Shown: in pieces, positions 25,809 to 35,000 of the stretch
Layout of the letters: each line of letters starts with the position of its first letter
How positions within the stretch are numbered: the first letter of the stretch is position 1
Origin: Amorphus sp040750475
GTDB lineage: Bacteria > Pseudomonadota > Alphaproteobacteria > Rhizobiales > Amorphaceae
Direction: 5' to 3'
DNA: 64,000 bases
NCBI RefSeq assembly: GCF_040750475.1
Contig: NZ_JABJVY010000010.1
Span: 1-64,000, forward strand
Program-made: the position numbers and the translations under genes
The notes under the pieces: generated by a model
Databases searched by the model: none
What the model saw: the letters and a program-made list of their open reading frames with translations, nothing else
What the model was told of the DNA's origin: nothing

Positions 25809-26234
25809 ATGAAGTGGCAAGGGTATCTTGCCGGCGTGGTGCTGACGGCATTTTTCGGCATCGTGGTCATTCTCGCCCTGAATCTCAGTCCCGCCCACGC
25901 GCGCGGCGATGTCGGCGGCGCTTTCCTCCCGGTCATCATCGCCGCCTGCGGGATCGTGCTTTCGCTAACCTATCTGGTTCAGATTTGGAGCAACCGCGAC
26001 AGCGCGAAGGGCGCCGCGCGCAGGCGAGGCTTGATCTATCTGGGGCTTTTCGGGCTGACGATTGCCCTTATCAAATGGGTGCCGTTGGCGCTCGGCCTTG
26101 CTGCGGCGAGCTTGCTGGGAGTCCTCTTGATGGACGGGCCGGAGCGGTGGCTGCGCGCGGGCACGGTGGCCGCCACGGTTTTCGTCACCACATGGTTCGG
26201 CTTTGGCTGGCTGTTGGAGTTGCCGTTGCCGTGA
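25809..26234 (+). CDS. tctB: Tripartite tricarboxylate transporter small subunit TctB
   Basis: A 141-residue membrane protein with four hydrophobic segments (about residues 7-26, 39-57, 75-105 and 118-138), the standard TctB size and topology. It pairs with TctA in the inner membrane. The Shine-Dalgarno GACGGAGGG lies just before the ATG. It closes the transporter operon; a truncated IS3 element begins 72 bp after its stop. Confidence 0.88.
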   Translation: MKWQGYLAGVVLTAFFGIVVILALNLSPAHARGDVGGAFLPVIIAACGIVLSLTYLVQIWSNRDSAKGAARRRGLIYLGLFGLTIALIKWVPLALGLAAASLLGVLLMDGPERWLRAGTVAATVFVTTWFGFGWLLELPLP

Positions 26235-26305
26235 AGGCGGTGTCTCTCATGGCAACGGCGAGAGCGGTCTTGATAGGCCCCTGATTGTATCGCGACACTG
26301 CATGA

Positions 26306-26330
26306 TGAACCGCCCCGGCATCCCCGGAGG
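26306..26330. repeat. Terminal inverted repeat of the IS3-family element (one end only)
   Basis: TGAACCGCCCCGGCATCCCC is typical of the ends of IS3-family elements with this transposase type. It lies 15-39 bp beyond the transposase stop. No matching partner repeat is visible near 27140, so the other end is lost. Confidence 0.6.
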
Positions 26331-26344
26331 CTGTTTGGTTTAAG

Positions 26345-27139
26345 TCAGGCCGCCATGGCTTGCTCACCGAGCATGGCGTAGTAGCGTTCCTCGGCTTCGG
26401 TGGGCGGGATGTTCCCGATGGGCTCCAGCAGCCTGCGATTGTTGAACCAATCAACCCAGCTTAGCGTCGCGATCTCGACGGCTTCGAAGGAGCGTCAGGG
26501 CCCGCGTCGATGAATGACCTCGGCCGTGTAAAGGCCGTTGATCGTCTCGGCGAGAGCGTTGTCGTAGCTGTCGCCTGCGCTGCCGACGGAGGGTTCGATA
26601 TGGGCTTCGGCGAGACGTTCAGTGTAGCTGATGCTGGAATATTGCGAGCCGCGGTCGCTATGGTGCACCAGTCCGCTGCCGTGGACGGGTCGTCGTTCAT
26701 GCAGCGCCTGCTCCAGAGCGTCCAGCACGAAGCCGGCATGAGCGGTCCGGCTCACCCGCCAGCCGACGATGCGGCGGGCATAGGCATCGATGACGAAGGC
26801 GACGTAGACGAAGCCTGACCAGGTCGAGACGTAGGTGAAATCCGAGAGCCACAGCCTGTTCGGTGCCGGGGCACGGAAGACCCGGTTCACATGGTCGAGC
26901 GGGCATGGCGCCGACGTGTTCTGGATCGTCGTCCGGATCGGCTTGCGGCGGATGACGCCTTGGAGAGCTATCCCCTTCATCAGCCGTTCGACGGTACATC
27001 GAGCAACATCGACCCCTTCGCGCGTCATCTGTCGCCAGACCTTGCGGGCGCCATAAACCTCGAAGTTCTCGGCGAAGACACGCTCGATCTCCGGCTTCAG
27101 CGCCAGGTCCCGCTTCACTCGCGGCGAGAGCTTTGACGG
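26345..27139 (-). pseudogene. IS3-family transposase OrfB, 5'-truncated and with an internal stop
   Basis: Reads as an OrfB of the IS3 family with the rve integrase core: D of W-L-S-D-F-T-Y-V, D of H-H-S-D-R-G-S-Q-Y and the E of A-L-A-E-T-I-N-G-L are present. An in-frame TGA at 26495-26497 replaces the tryptophan of the family motif G-P-W-R-S; downstream the frame continues with V-D-W-F-N-N-R-R-L-L-E-P-I-G to a stop at 26345. The N-terminal part of OrfB, all of OrfA and one end of the element are missing beyond ~27139. The protein is not expected to be active. Confidence 0.85.
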
Positions 27140-27298
27140 ATCAATGAGGTCCTGGCGGTGGAGAGGCGCCTACTGGCGCAGGAGTTGTATCGGGAGATGG
27201 GCGAGGATGCGACCTGCTACGTGCCGTGCTCCACGGGTGCCGAGAAGGCGTTCCGCTTCTGCAATGAAACCGGCGGCGGTGTTCCGTCAGAGAGATAG
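27137..27298 (+). other. Unrecognised 53-codon open stretch abutting the IS fragment
   Basis: A plus-strand frame without a start codon that encodes R-R-L-L-A-Q-E-L-Y-R-E-M-G and then D-A-T-C-Y-V-P-C-S-T-G. It begins where IS similarity ends and stops at 27296-27298. The amino-acid composition looks protein-like, and it could be the broken end of a gene that an insertion or deletion disrupted. I cannot assign a family. The following ~190 bp up to the tRNA flank hold nothing I recognise. Confidence 0.25.
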
Positions 27299-27485
27299 CT
27301 GTGCAGATGCTGCCGCTTGCTGGTCTATCGATCGAGGAGATCGAATCCCATAGCGCTGGGCGCTGGTCCGCGGGTGGACAGCTCCATCGGATCACGCAAA
27401 GAGCGGCCGTTGGAACGCTCGGTTTGTTACCCTGAGGATTACCCGGGGCCGAGTTTGCGGGCGCGCCGTATGCCGAATTCTCAGC

Positions 27486-27516
27486 TAAGTCATTGAAAAA
27501 ATGGTGTGCCCGCTCG
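27486..27516 (-). repeat. att-like direct repeat overlapping the 3' end of tRNA-Lys (proximal end of island)
   Basis: Covers the last ~15 nt of tRNA-Lys and 16 nt of its 3' flank. It is repeated at 20211-20242 in the same orientation with three mismatches or gaps in the matched part. The tRNA side is intact, as expected for the end of an element that restores the tRNA gene. Confidence 0.65.
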
Positions 27517-27577
27517 GACTCGAACCGAGGACCATTCGATTAAAAGTCGAATGCTCTACCAACTGAGCTACGGGCAC
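27502..27577 (-). tRNA. tRNA-Lys (anticodon TTT)
   Basis: A 76-nt cloverleaf with acceptor stem GTGCCCG / CGGGCAC, D arm GCTC...GAGC, anticodon arm TTCGA-CTTTTAA-TCGAA, T arm CTCGG-TTCGAGT-CCGAG, discriminator A and encoded CCA. The anticodon TTT reads lysine codons AAA and AAG. It lies downstream of kdsA on the same strand. Confidence 0.97.
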
Positions 27578-27863
27578 CCGAACCGCCCGAGGAGAGGTCC
27601 ACGAGTTAGGGTTCGATCTCGATCTTCGCCGCGGCCATTCTGGCACCCAGGGCCAGGTTCGGTTGCGATCCGCAAACGACGTGCCGCGAGGTTCGATCGA
27701 AGGCAAGGCGACAAGCCGCCCCGCTTGTGCGACGTGCGCCGCACGGGTTTCGGGTAGTGGGTTTGCGACGCCTCGTCAACCGCACGAGGCCAGCCGATCC
27801 CCATCCAATCGCGCGAATTGGGCAAATGCGACCTTCACCGCCCGGCCGAGAGTGATTTTCCGC

Positions 27864-28751
27864 TCAACTTGTTTCGAACAGCTCCGCGTCCAGCGGACGG
27901 GATTTTGCGACCCGGTCGATCGCCATCAGGTCGGACAGAAGGTCCGGTAGGGCCTTAAGCGGGACCATGTTGGGCCCGTCCGAGGGTGCACGGTCGGGAT
28001 CGTCATGGGTCTCCACGAAAACGCCGGCGACACCGACCGCCACGGCGGCGCGCGCCAACACCGGCACGAAACGGCGATCTCCGCCCGAAGCCGAGCCCTG
28101 ACCGCCCGGCTGTTGCACCGAATGGGTGGCGTCGAAGATCACCGGAGCGCCGGTGGCTGCCAGAATCGGCAGGGCGCGCATATCGGAGACGAGGGTGTTG
28201 TAGCCGAAGCTCGCACCGCGCTCGGTGACCAGCACGCGCGTGTTCCCGGCCGCCGTGATCTTTTCCACCACGTTGGCCATGTCCCAAGGCGCCAGGAACT
28301 GCCCCTTCTTCACGTTAATCACGGCGCCGGTTTCGGCCGCGGCGATCAGAAGATCGGTCTGTCGGCAGAGAAAAGCCGGAATCTGCATGACGTCGACACA
28401 TTCCGCGACGGCGACACACTGTTGGCTTTCGTGGACGTCGGTCAGCACCGGCAGTCCGAAACCTTCTCTGATCTCGGCGAAGATCGGAAGCGCAGCCTCC
28501 AGTCCCAACCCACGCGCACCGCTGCGGCTGGTCCGGTTGGCCTTGTCGAACGACGTCTTGAACACGCAGCCGATCCCGAGCTTTTCGGTGATCTCCTTCA
28601 GCGCCGCCGCCATTTCCAGCACGTGAGCTCGACTTTCCAGGACGCAAGGCCCGGCAATCAGCGACAGCGGGGCGGAATTGGCGAAGCGAACCCCTCGGAT
28701 CTCCACGTCGGTGTCCGGGGTTTCGACCTCGGGAGTGATCGGGGCGTTCAT
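27864..28751 (-). CDS. kdsA: 3-deoxy-8-phosphooctulonate synthase (KDO-8-phosphate synthase)
   Basis: A 295-residue cytosolic aldolase-type enzyme condensing phosphoenolpyruvate with arabinose 5-phosphate for lipopolysaccharide KDO. Motifs include I-A-G-P-C-V-L-E-S (32-40), F-K-T-S-F-D-K-A-N-R near 64, N-V-K-K-G-Q-F-L-A-P-W near 146 and D-A-T-H-S-V-Q. Cys36 in the first motif is the metal ligand of the metal-dependent class (as in Aquifex), whereas metal-independent enzymes have Asn there. The N-terminal ~20 residues are an extension. The gene marks core chromosome on the right side of the island. Confidence 0.97.
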   Translation of the reverse strand: MNAPITPEVETPDTDVEIRGVRFANSAPLSLIAGPCVLESRAHVLEMAAALKEITEKLGIGCVFKTSFDKANRTSRSGARGLGLEAALPIFAEIREGFGLPVLTDVHESQQCVAVAECVDVMQIPAFLCRQTDLLIAAAETGAVINVKKGQFLAPWDMANVVEKITAAGNTRVLVTERGASFGYNTLVSDMRALPILAATGAPVIFDATHSVQQPGGQGSASGGDRRFVPVLARAAVAVGVAGVFVETHDDPDRAPSDGPNMVPLKALPDLLSDLMAIDRVAKSRPLDAELFETS

Positions 28752-28784
28752 ATCGTCAACTCCAAACTTGGGTTTCGGAGGTTC

Positions 28785-29630
28785 CTACTCTCCCGGTGCG
28801 GGCGCGTCGAGATGAAGCTGGACCACGCAATAGAGTGGAACGCCGAAGGTCGCATCCACGATTCCGCTCCACAGCGCAACCGGCGGGGGCTGCTGGGCCA
28901 AAACATCGTGGATCTCATCTAGGTGCCAGCGTGGCTCGCCCCAAATGAAGTCCGCACGCGTGCGGACCCCGGAGCGAAATTCGATCGTCGGATCCTTGCG
29001 CGTCAGCCGTCCAATCGCAGGGTGGTAACGGGCGGTTCCCACCATCAGAAAGGAGAAGGTATCGTAAAGCAGCACGCTGGTACGCCCGCAAAGCCGGTCG
29101 GCGAGGGCACGAAACAGACTGACGATGGCCGGTCGCGACAGATAAGGCAGGACCCCTTCGGCGATCACAAGGGTTGGTGCATCCGGTAGCTCCAACGCGA
29201 CGAGCCAGTCGGTCGTTTCGAGGGAGGCGGCGATGCGTCGTCTGCGTGCGTCTGCCGGTACGACCCGGCGATGGAGCTCGGTCACCGCCGGCAGATCGAC
29301 CTCGATCCAGGTCGCATCGCTCGCTCCGCACCGCTCGAAGGCCGTAGAAAAGCCGGCCCCGAGGTCCAGGACGACCGCGTTTTCGTGTTCAGCCAGAAAG
29401 CGTTTCGTCAGCCGATCGAGCAGGCGTGAGCGGATGATGAAACCGAGAATGCTCAAGGGATCGGAGATCACCGAGGTGGGCTCGATTCCCAACGTTTCCA
29501 TCGCGCGTTCGGCCGCCACGTCGGCAAACCCGGCCGCCGGGAATAGACGGCGGGCAAGGGCGCGCGCAGCAAGCGGCACCAGAAGCGTCTGGGACACACC
29601 GGAAAGACCGAGATCGCAACTCTCGCGCAC
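28785..29630 (-). CDS. Class I SAM-dependent methyltransferase, leucine carboxyl methyltransferase family
   Basis: A 281-residue cytosolic protein of the LCM/PPM1-TcmP O-methyltransferase family. The SAM-binding motif V-V-L-D-L-G-A-G-F-S-T lies near residues 85-95, and E-G-V-L-P-Y-L near 158-164 is a family signature. I start at GTG 29630, preceded by GGGGAGGAC; an ATG at 29663 is in frame but has no good ribosome-binding site. The acceptor is unknown: bacterial members methylate carboxyl or hydroxyl groups of small molecules. It is followed 33 bp later by kdsA on the same strand. Confidence 0.82.
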   Translation of the reverse strand: MRESCDLGLSGVSQTLLVPLAARALARRLFPAAGFADVAAERAMETLGIEPTSVISDPLSILGFIIRSRLLDRLTKRFLAEHENAVVLDLGAGFSTAFERCGASDATWIEVDLPAVTELHRRVVPADARRRRIAASLETTDWLVALELPDAPTLVIAEGVLPYLSRPAIVSLFRALADRLCGRTSVLLYDTFSFLMVGTARYHPAIGRLTRKDPTIEFRSGVRTRADFIWGEPRWHLDEIHDVLAQQPPPVALWSGIVDATFGVPLYCVVQLHLDAPAPGE

Positions 29631-29799
29631 CGTCGTCCTCCCCTGAGCAACGGAGCATTGCACCGACTCTTGTGATCGGTTCGCAGGCTCGCGTCCAGAC
29701 GGACCAAAAGCCGCGGCGTCCTCCCATTGGAGCAGGATGCAACATTACCGAAAAGAGCAGGGGCCGTGGGACGCGCAGATCAAGATGCATCCTGGCCGA

Positions 29800-31731
29800 T
29801 TAGCGATTGCTGGTCAGTACTTCTTCGGCACTTGGCTCGATCCAGTTGGATGACACATCGTCATCGGCCTCGTTGGCGGCGTCGCCATCAGCGCCGACCT
29901 CTTCGTCATCAGCTTCTTCGCGCTGGCGATTCCACATTTGCGCATAGACGCCACCGTGCTCGATCAGCTCCAGATGCGTGCCACGCTCGACGATACGGCC
30001 GGCCTCCAACACCAGAATTTCGTCGGCACGTACGATCGTGGAAAGCCGGTGCGCAATGACGAGCGTGGTGCGATTTTCCGAGACGCGGTCAAGCGCCGCC
30101 TGGATTTCCTGCTCGGTGCGGCTGTCGAGGGCGGAGGTCGCCTCGTCAAGAATCAGGATCGGCGGGCCTTTCAGGATGGTTCGAGCGATCGCGACACGCT
30201 GCTTCTCGCCGCCGGAGAGCTTCAGTCCCCGCTCGCCGACCTCGGTCCGATAGCCCTGGGGCAGAGTTTCGATGAAATCCGCGATTTGGGCCATTTCCGC
30301 GGCCTGGTGAACTTCCGCGTCGGTGGCGTCGGGACGGCCGTAGCGGATATTATACGCGATGGTGTCGTTGAAGAGCACGGTGTCCTGCGGAACGATGCCG
30401 ATCGCCGCGCGCACCGACTGCTGGCTAACGTCCCGCACATCCTGGCCGTCGATGCGGATATGGCCGTCGGTCACGTCGTAAAAGCGATAAAGCAGCCGTG
30501 AGATCGTGGACTTGCCGGCCCCCGAAGGCCCGACCAGCGCCACGGTGTGGCCCGGCGGCACTTCGAAAGAGACGTCCTTCAGGATCTTCCGGTCGGGGTC
30601 GTAGTTGAAGAAGACGTGCTCGAACCCGATCGCGCCATCCGTGACGGAAAGCGCCGGCGCATTGGGCTTGTCGCGCACCTCCGGGTCCACGTCGAGCACG
30701 CCGAACATGGCCTCGATGTCGGCCAGCGCCTGCTTGATCTCCCGGTAGACGAAGCCGATGAAATTCAGGGGGATGGAGAGCTGAATCAGGAGCGCGTTGA
30801 TCATGACGAAGTCGCCGATGGACTGTGTGCCGGCCATCACCGCGCGCGCCGACATCACCATGCAGGTGGTCATACCGATCGCGAAGATGAACGTTTGGCC
30901 CAGGTTCAGCCAGGCGAGCGACGTCCAGATCCGGATCGCTGCCCCTTCGTAGCGCGCCATGGACTCGTCGAAGCGCGCCGTCTCCATCGCCTCGTTGTTG
31001 AAATATTTCACTGTCTCGAAATTCAGGAGCGAGTCGATCGCCTTGGAGTTGGCGTCGGTGTCGGACTCGTTCATCTCCCGGCGAATCCGGATGCGCCAGT
31101 CGGATGCCGCCAAGGTGAAGGTCATGTAGGAGACGACGGTGAGGGCGATGACGAGCAGGTACCAGAGGTCGAATTGGTAGGCGACGACCACGGCCACCAG
31201 CGCGAACTCCAGGATCGTCGGCAGGGTGTTCAGGATCGTGAAGCGGACAATCGTCTCGATGCCCTTGGTGCCGCGCTCGATGATCCTCGACAGCCCGCCG
31301 GTCCGTCGCTTCAGATGAAAGCGCAGCGACAAGTCGTGGAGGTGCACGAAGGTGCGATAGGCCATGCCGCGCACGGCATGCTGGCCGACCCGGGCGAACA
31401 GAGCGTCGCGCACCTGGTTGAAGGTCATCATCAGGATGCGGCCGGCGCCATAGGCCATCACCAGCATGATCGGCACGCTCAGGAAGCCAGGGACCCCCGC
31501 GCCGCCGTCCGATTGCGGGGCCGTGAGCGCGTCCGTCGCCCATTTGTAGGCGTAGGGGACGAGGACGGTGATGACTTTGCCAAGGACGAGCGCCAGAATC
31601 GCGATCATGACGCGGCGCTTAAGGTCCGGACGAGTGGACGGCCACATGTAGGGCCAAAGCGCCTGGATTGCGCGCAGAAGCTGGCCACGGTCGGCCGTGA
31701 CGCGCTTTCGAGGATCAGACGATGAGGTCAT
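29800..31731 (-). CDS. ABC transporter, Atm1-type exporter (permease-ATPase fusion)
   Basis: A 643-residue half-transporter that should act as a homodimer in the inner membrane. An ABC type-1 transmembrane domain with six segments covers residues ~40-345. The ATPase domain (~375-610) has Walker A G-P-S-G-A-G-K-S-T, signature L-S-G-G-E-K-Q-R and Walker B I-L-I-L-D-E-A-T. Overall sequence, including N-S-K-A-I-D-S-L-L-N-F-E-T-V-K-Y-F-N in the linker helix, matches the Atm1/ABCB7 group that exports glutathione-linked persulfide or metal complexes. The C-terminal ~35 residues are acidic and probably unstructured. Confidence 0.93.
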   Translation of the reverse strand: MTSSSDPRKRVTADRGQLLRAIQALWPYMWPSTRPDLKRRVMIAILALVLGKVITVLVPYAYKWATDALTAPQSDGGAGVPGFLSVPIMLVMAYGAGRILMMTFNQVRDALFARVGQHAVRGMAYRTFVHLHDLSLRFHLKRRTGGLSRIIERGTKGIETIVRFTILNTLPTILEFALVAVVVAYQFDLWYLLVIALTVVSYMTFTLAASDWRIRIRREMNESDTDANSKAIDSLLNFETVKYFNNEAMETARFDESMARYEGAAIRIWTSLAWLNLGQTFIFAIGMTTCMVMSARAVMAGTQSIGDFVMINALLIQLSIPLNFIGFVYREIKQALADIEAMFGVLDVDPEVRDKPNAPALSVTDGAIGFEHVFFNYDPDRKILKDVSFEVPPGHTVALVGPSGAGKSTISRLLYRFYDVTDGHIRIDGQDVRDVSQQSVRAAIGIVPQDTVLFNDTIAYNIRYGRPDATDAEVHQAAEMAQIADFIETLPQGYRTEVGERGLKLSGGEKQRVAIARTILKGPPILILDEATSALDSRTEQEIQAALDRVSENRTTLVIAHRLSTIVRADEILVLEAGRIVERGTHLELIEHGGVYAQMWNRQREEADDEEVGADGDAANEADDDVSSNWIEPSAEEVLTSNR

Positions 31732-31967
31732 AACGAACTCTAGAGCGCCGGCCGAATAAGGAAGGCAACGACGGCGAATGCCGTACGATGCGGTCGGGTT
31801 CGGCCGGGAAGAAAAAGGGCGAACGGATGGCGCGGGACCCGATGGCGTCTCGAAGTTCCGACCCGCGACCGGCCAGCCTCTTAGGGCATCGTCGCGCGTC
31901 GCTAGCTAGGAGAGAACGTAACCGCGCAGCTCGTTTTAGAACGTCTATTGTCTCTGAGATATACGAC

Positions 31968-31997
31968 CCCGCCGCCCGGCATCAAGCGCGGGCGGCG
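31968..31997 (-). terminator. Hairpin downstream of the RND pump gene
   Basis: Perfect 10-bp inverted repeat CCGCCGCCCG / CGGGCGGCGG, with a 10-nt loop, starting 9 bp after the stop codon of the RND gene. There is no T-run on either side. It probably ends or protects the padR-adaptor-RND transcript. Confidence 0.5.
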
Positions 31998-32005
31998 GTT
32001 CGCTC

Positions 32006-35000
32006 TCATTCGGCAGGCTGTGGAAGGCCGGGACCGCTAGGTGACGGATTGCTACTCGAACCTTCCGTTCCTCCGCCGGAACGATCATCTGGCTTGCCGC
32101 GGCCACGGATGCGTCTCCAGAGCGCGCCGGCCTTGCTGCTCCAGACCGAAGGGGCGGCAAGTGCCACCGGGACCACGACCAGCGTCAACAACGTGGAAAA
32201 GCCGAGACCGAAGATGATCGCGGTCGAAAGCTGGACCCACCAGATCGAGGTTATGCCGCCGACCGCAATGGTGCGGTTGATGAAGTCCAGATTGATCTCC
32301 GTCGCCATCGGCACCAGGCCCGCGATCGTGGTGATCGTGGTCAGCATGATCGGGCGCAACCGCTGGGCGGCGGTCTTCAGGACGGCCATCACCGGGTCGG
32401 CCACGTCCTCGCGCATGCGGTTGTAGGTGTCGATCAGCACGATGGCGTTGTTCACCACGATGCCGGCCAACGCCACCACGCCTGTACCGGTCATGATGAT
32501 GGAGAATTTCTGCCCGGTGATCGTCATCCCGATCAGCACGCCGACCACGGACAGCACCACGGTGAACAGCGTAATCGCGGTCTGATAAAACGAGTTGTAT
32601 TGGGTCACCAGGATGATGAACATCAAGAACAGCGAGCCCAGCATCGCCCGCATCAGGAATTCGCCGGACTCCTTCTGATCCTCGTCGGCACCACGGAACC
32701 GAAAGGAGACCCCGGACGGCCAGTCCTGGCTGTCGAGCCATTCCTGCATCTCGCCGATGATGACGTTCTGGTCGTAGCCTTCGCTCTCGATCACGTCCGC
32801 CTTGACGTTCATGGCGTAGGAGCCGTCCTTGCGGGTGATCGACGACACTCGCGGTGCCGGCGCCACCTTCACGAAGTTCGAAATCGGAACCATGCCGTTC
32901 GGCGTCTTGAGCCGGAGGCTCTCGAACTGGTCGATGGTGCGCTGATCCTCCGGGAAGCGGACGCGGATATCGATCTCGTCGTCGGAATCGTCCGGTCGGT
33001 AGGTGCCGATGAGGACGCCGGTGGTCACGAGCTGCACCATCGACCCGACCGGAGCGATCGCCGCGTTGAAGCGCCCGGCTTCTTCGCGGTTGATGTCGAG
33101 CTGCCATTCGATGCCGGGCAGGGGGCGGTCGTCTTCGATATCGCGTAGGCCGACAACCGTTTCGAAGTGCCGGCGCAGATCTCCGGTCACCTGCTTGACG
33201 GTGTCGTAGGTGTTGCTCTTGACCTCCAGCTGGATGTCCTTGCCGGTCGGCGGCCCTCCTTCGATCTTGCGGACCTCTGTCTTGATGCCGGGGATCGGCG
33301 CGGTGCGCTGGCGGATCTCCTCGAAGATCTCCGCCGATTTGCGCCGGCAGCAGAAATCGGCGAGTTCGAGCTGCAATTCGCCGATCACGTCGGCCGGCTT
33401 GTCGTTGACGCCGTCGAGCTTGAACCCTTCGCCGGAGGAGCCGCCGCTCGGATAGGCGTTCATGACGACATTTTCCACGCCGTCGATCGCCAGCACTTCC
33501 TGCTCGACTCGTGACACCAGATTGAGGGCTTCGGACGCAGACATGTTGCCGCGGCCGGAAACCAGCACGACAGCGACATCCGGTTCTTCATCCACGAAGA
33601 ACTCCACGCCCTCGGCGTTCTGGGCAAACGCCATGATGGCGCCGGCCGAGACCCCAACGATTGCCACCAGCGTCACCATGTTGCCGGCGACGGTGCCGGC
33701 GAGCCAGTGCAGGCCACGGACATAGAGACCGGTCAGACCGGGAATGTGATCGGGATCGAGGTCTTCCGCCGCACTCAGACGCTTCGCCGCCGCCTGTTCT
33801 TCGGCGGAGGCTCTACCGCGCCCGAAAATGCCGCCGGCGACCGGCAGGAAGATCATCGCCGTGACCAGCGCCGCCGTCAGAACGATGATCACCATGATCG
33901 GCAGATAGCTCATGAACTCGCCGGCGACGCCGGGCCACAGCAGCATCGGCAGGAAGGCGGCCAGCGTGGTCGCGGTGGAGGAGGTGATCGGCCAGAACAT
34001 CAGCCGCGCGGCGCGGATATAGGCCTCCTTGCGCGGCATGCCCTCCACGATCTTGCGATCGGCATATTCCACGATGACGATGGCGCCATCGACCAGCATG
34101 CCCACGGTGAGCACCAGGCCGAACATGACCATCATGTTCACCGTCATGCCGAGCGCGGTCAGGATCAGAAAGCCGAGCAGGAAGGAGGTCGGTATGGCGA
34201 GCCCGACGAGCAGGGCGGAGCGCACCCCGAGGGCGGCGACCACCACGATCATCACCAGGCAGATCGCCGTAATGATGGACGACTCCAGCGATCCCAGCAC
34301 TTCGTAGATGAAACTCGACTGGTCCAGCAGGTAGTCGGTGCGGATCGTTGAAGGCCAATCCTTCGAGGCCTCGGCGACCACCGCCCGCACCGCATCGTTG
34401 TTCTCGATGATGTTGGTGCCGAGCCGCTTGACCACGTTGATGGCAATCGCAGGCTTGCCGTTCACCATCGTGTAGCTGGACGGGTCCTTGAAGGTGCGGC
34501 GGACGTCGGCGATGTCGTCCAGCGTCACGACACCCTCGGCGTTCTGCTTGATCGGTAGCGAGAACACGTCCTCGCGGGTTTCCACGAGCCCAGGCACCTT
34601 CACCTGGAAGCGTCCTCGGCCGGTATCCAGGAAGCCGGCGGGCACGAGCTGGTTGTTCTGGGTGAGCGCGCTTAGGAGCTCGTCCTGGGTCACGCCGTAG
34701 GATTCCAGCGCCGTGCGATCGATGACGACTTCCAGAAGCTCCTCGCGATGACCTGCTAGGTTGGCCTCGCGCACCGACGGGATCGCCTCGATTTCGTCCT
34801 TGAGCTGACGGGCGAGGCGATAGAGCGTGCGCTCCGGGACGTCGCCCGAAAGGGCGACTGTAATCGTCGGCACCAGCGAGAAGTTGGTCTCGTGGATGAC
34901 TGGCTCATCCGCTTCCGTCGGCAGGTCCGCCTTGGCCTGGTCGACCTTGTCGCGAACATCGGCCAGTGCCGTATCCTTGTCGAAATCGGCCTCGAACTCC

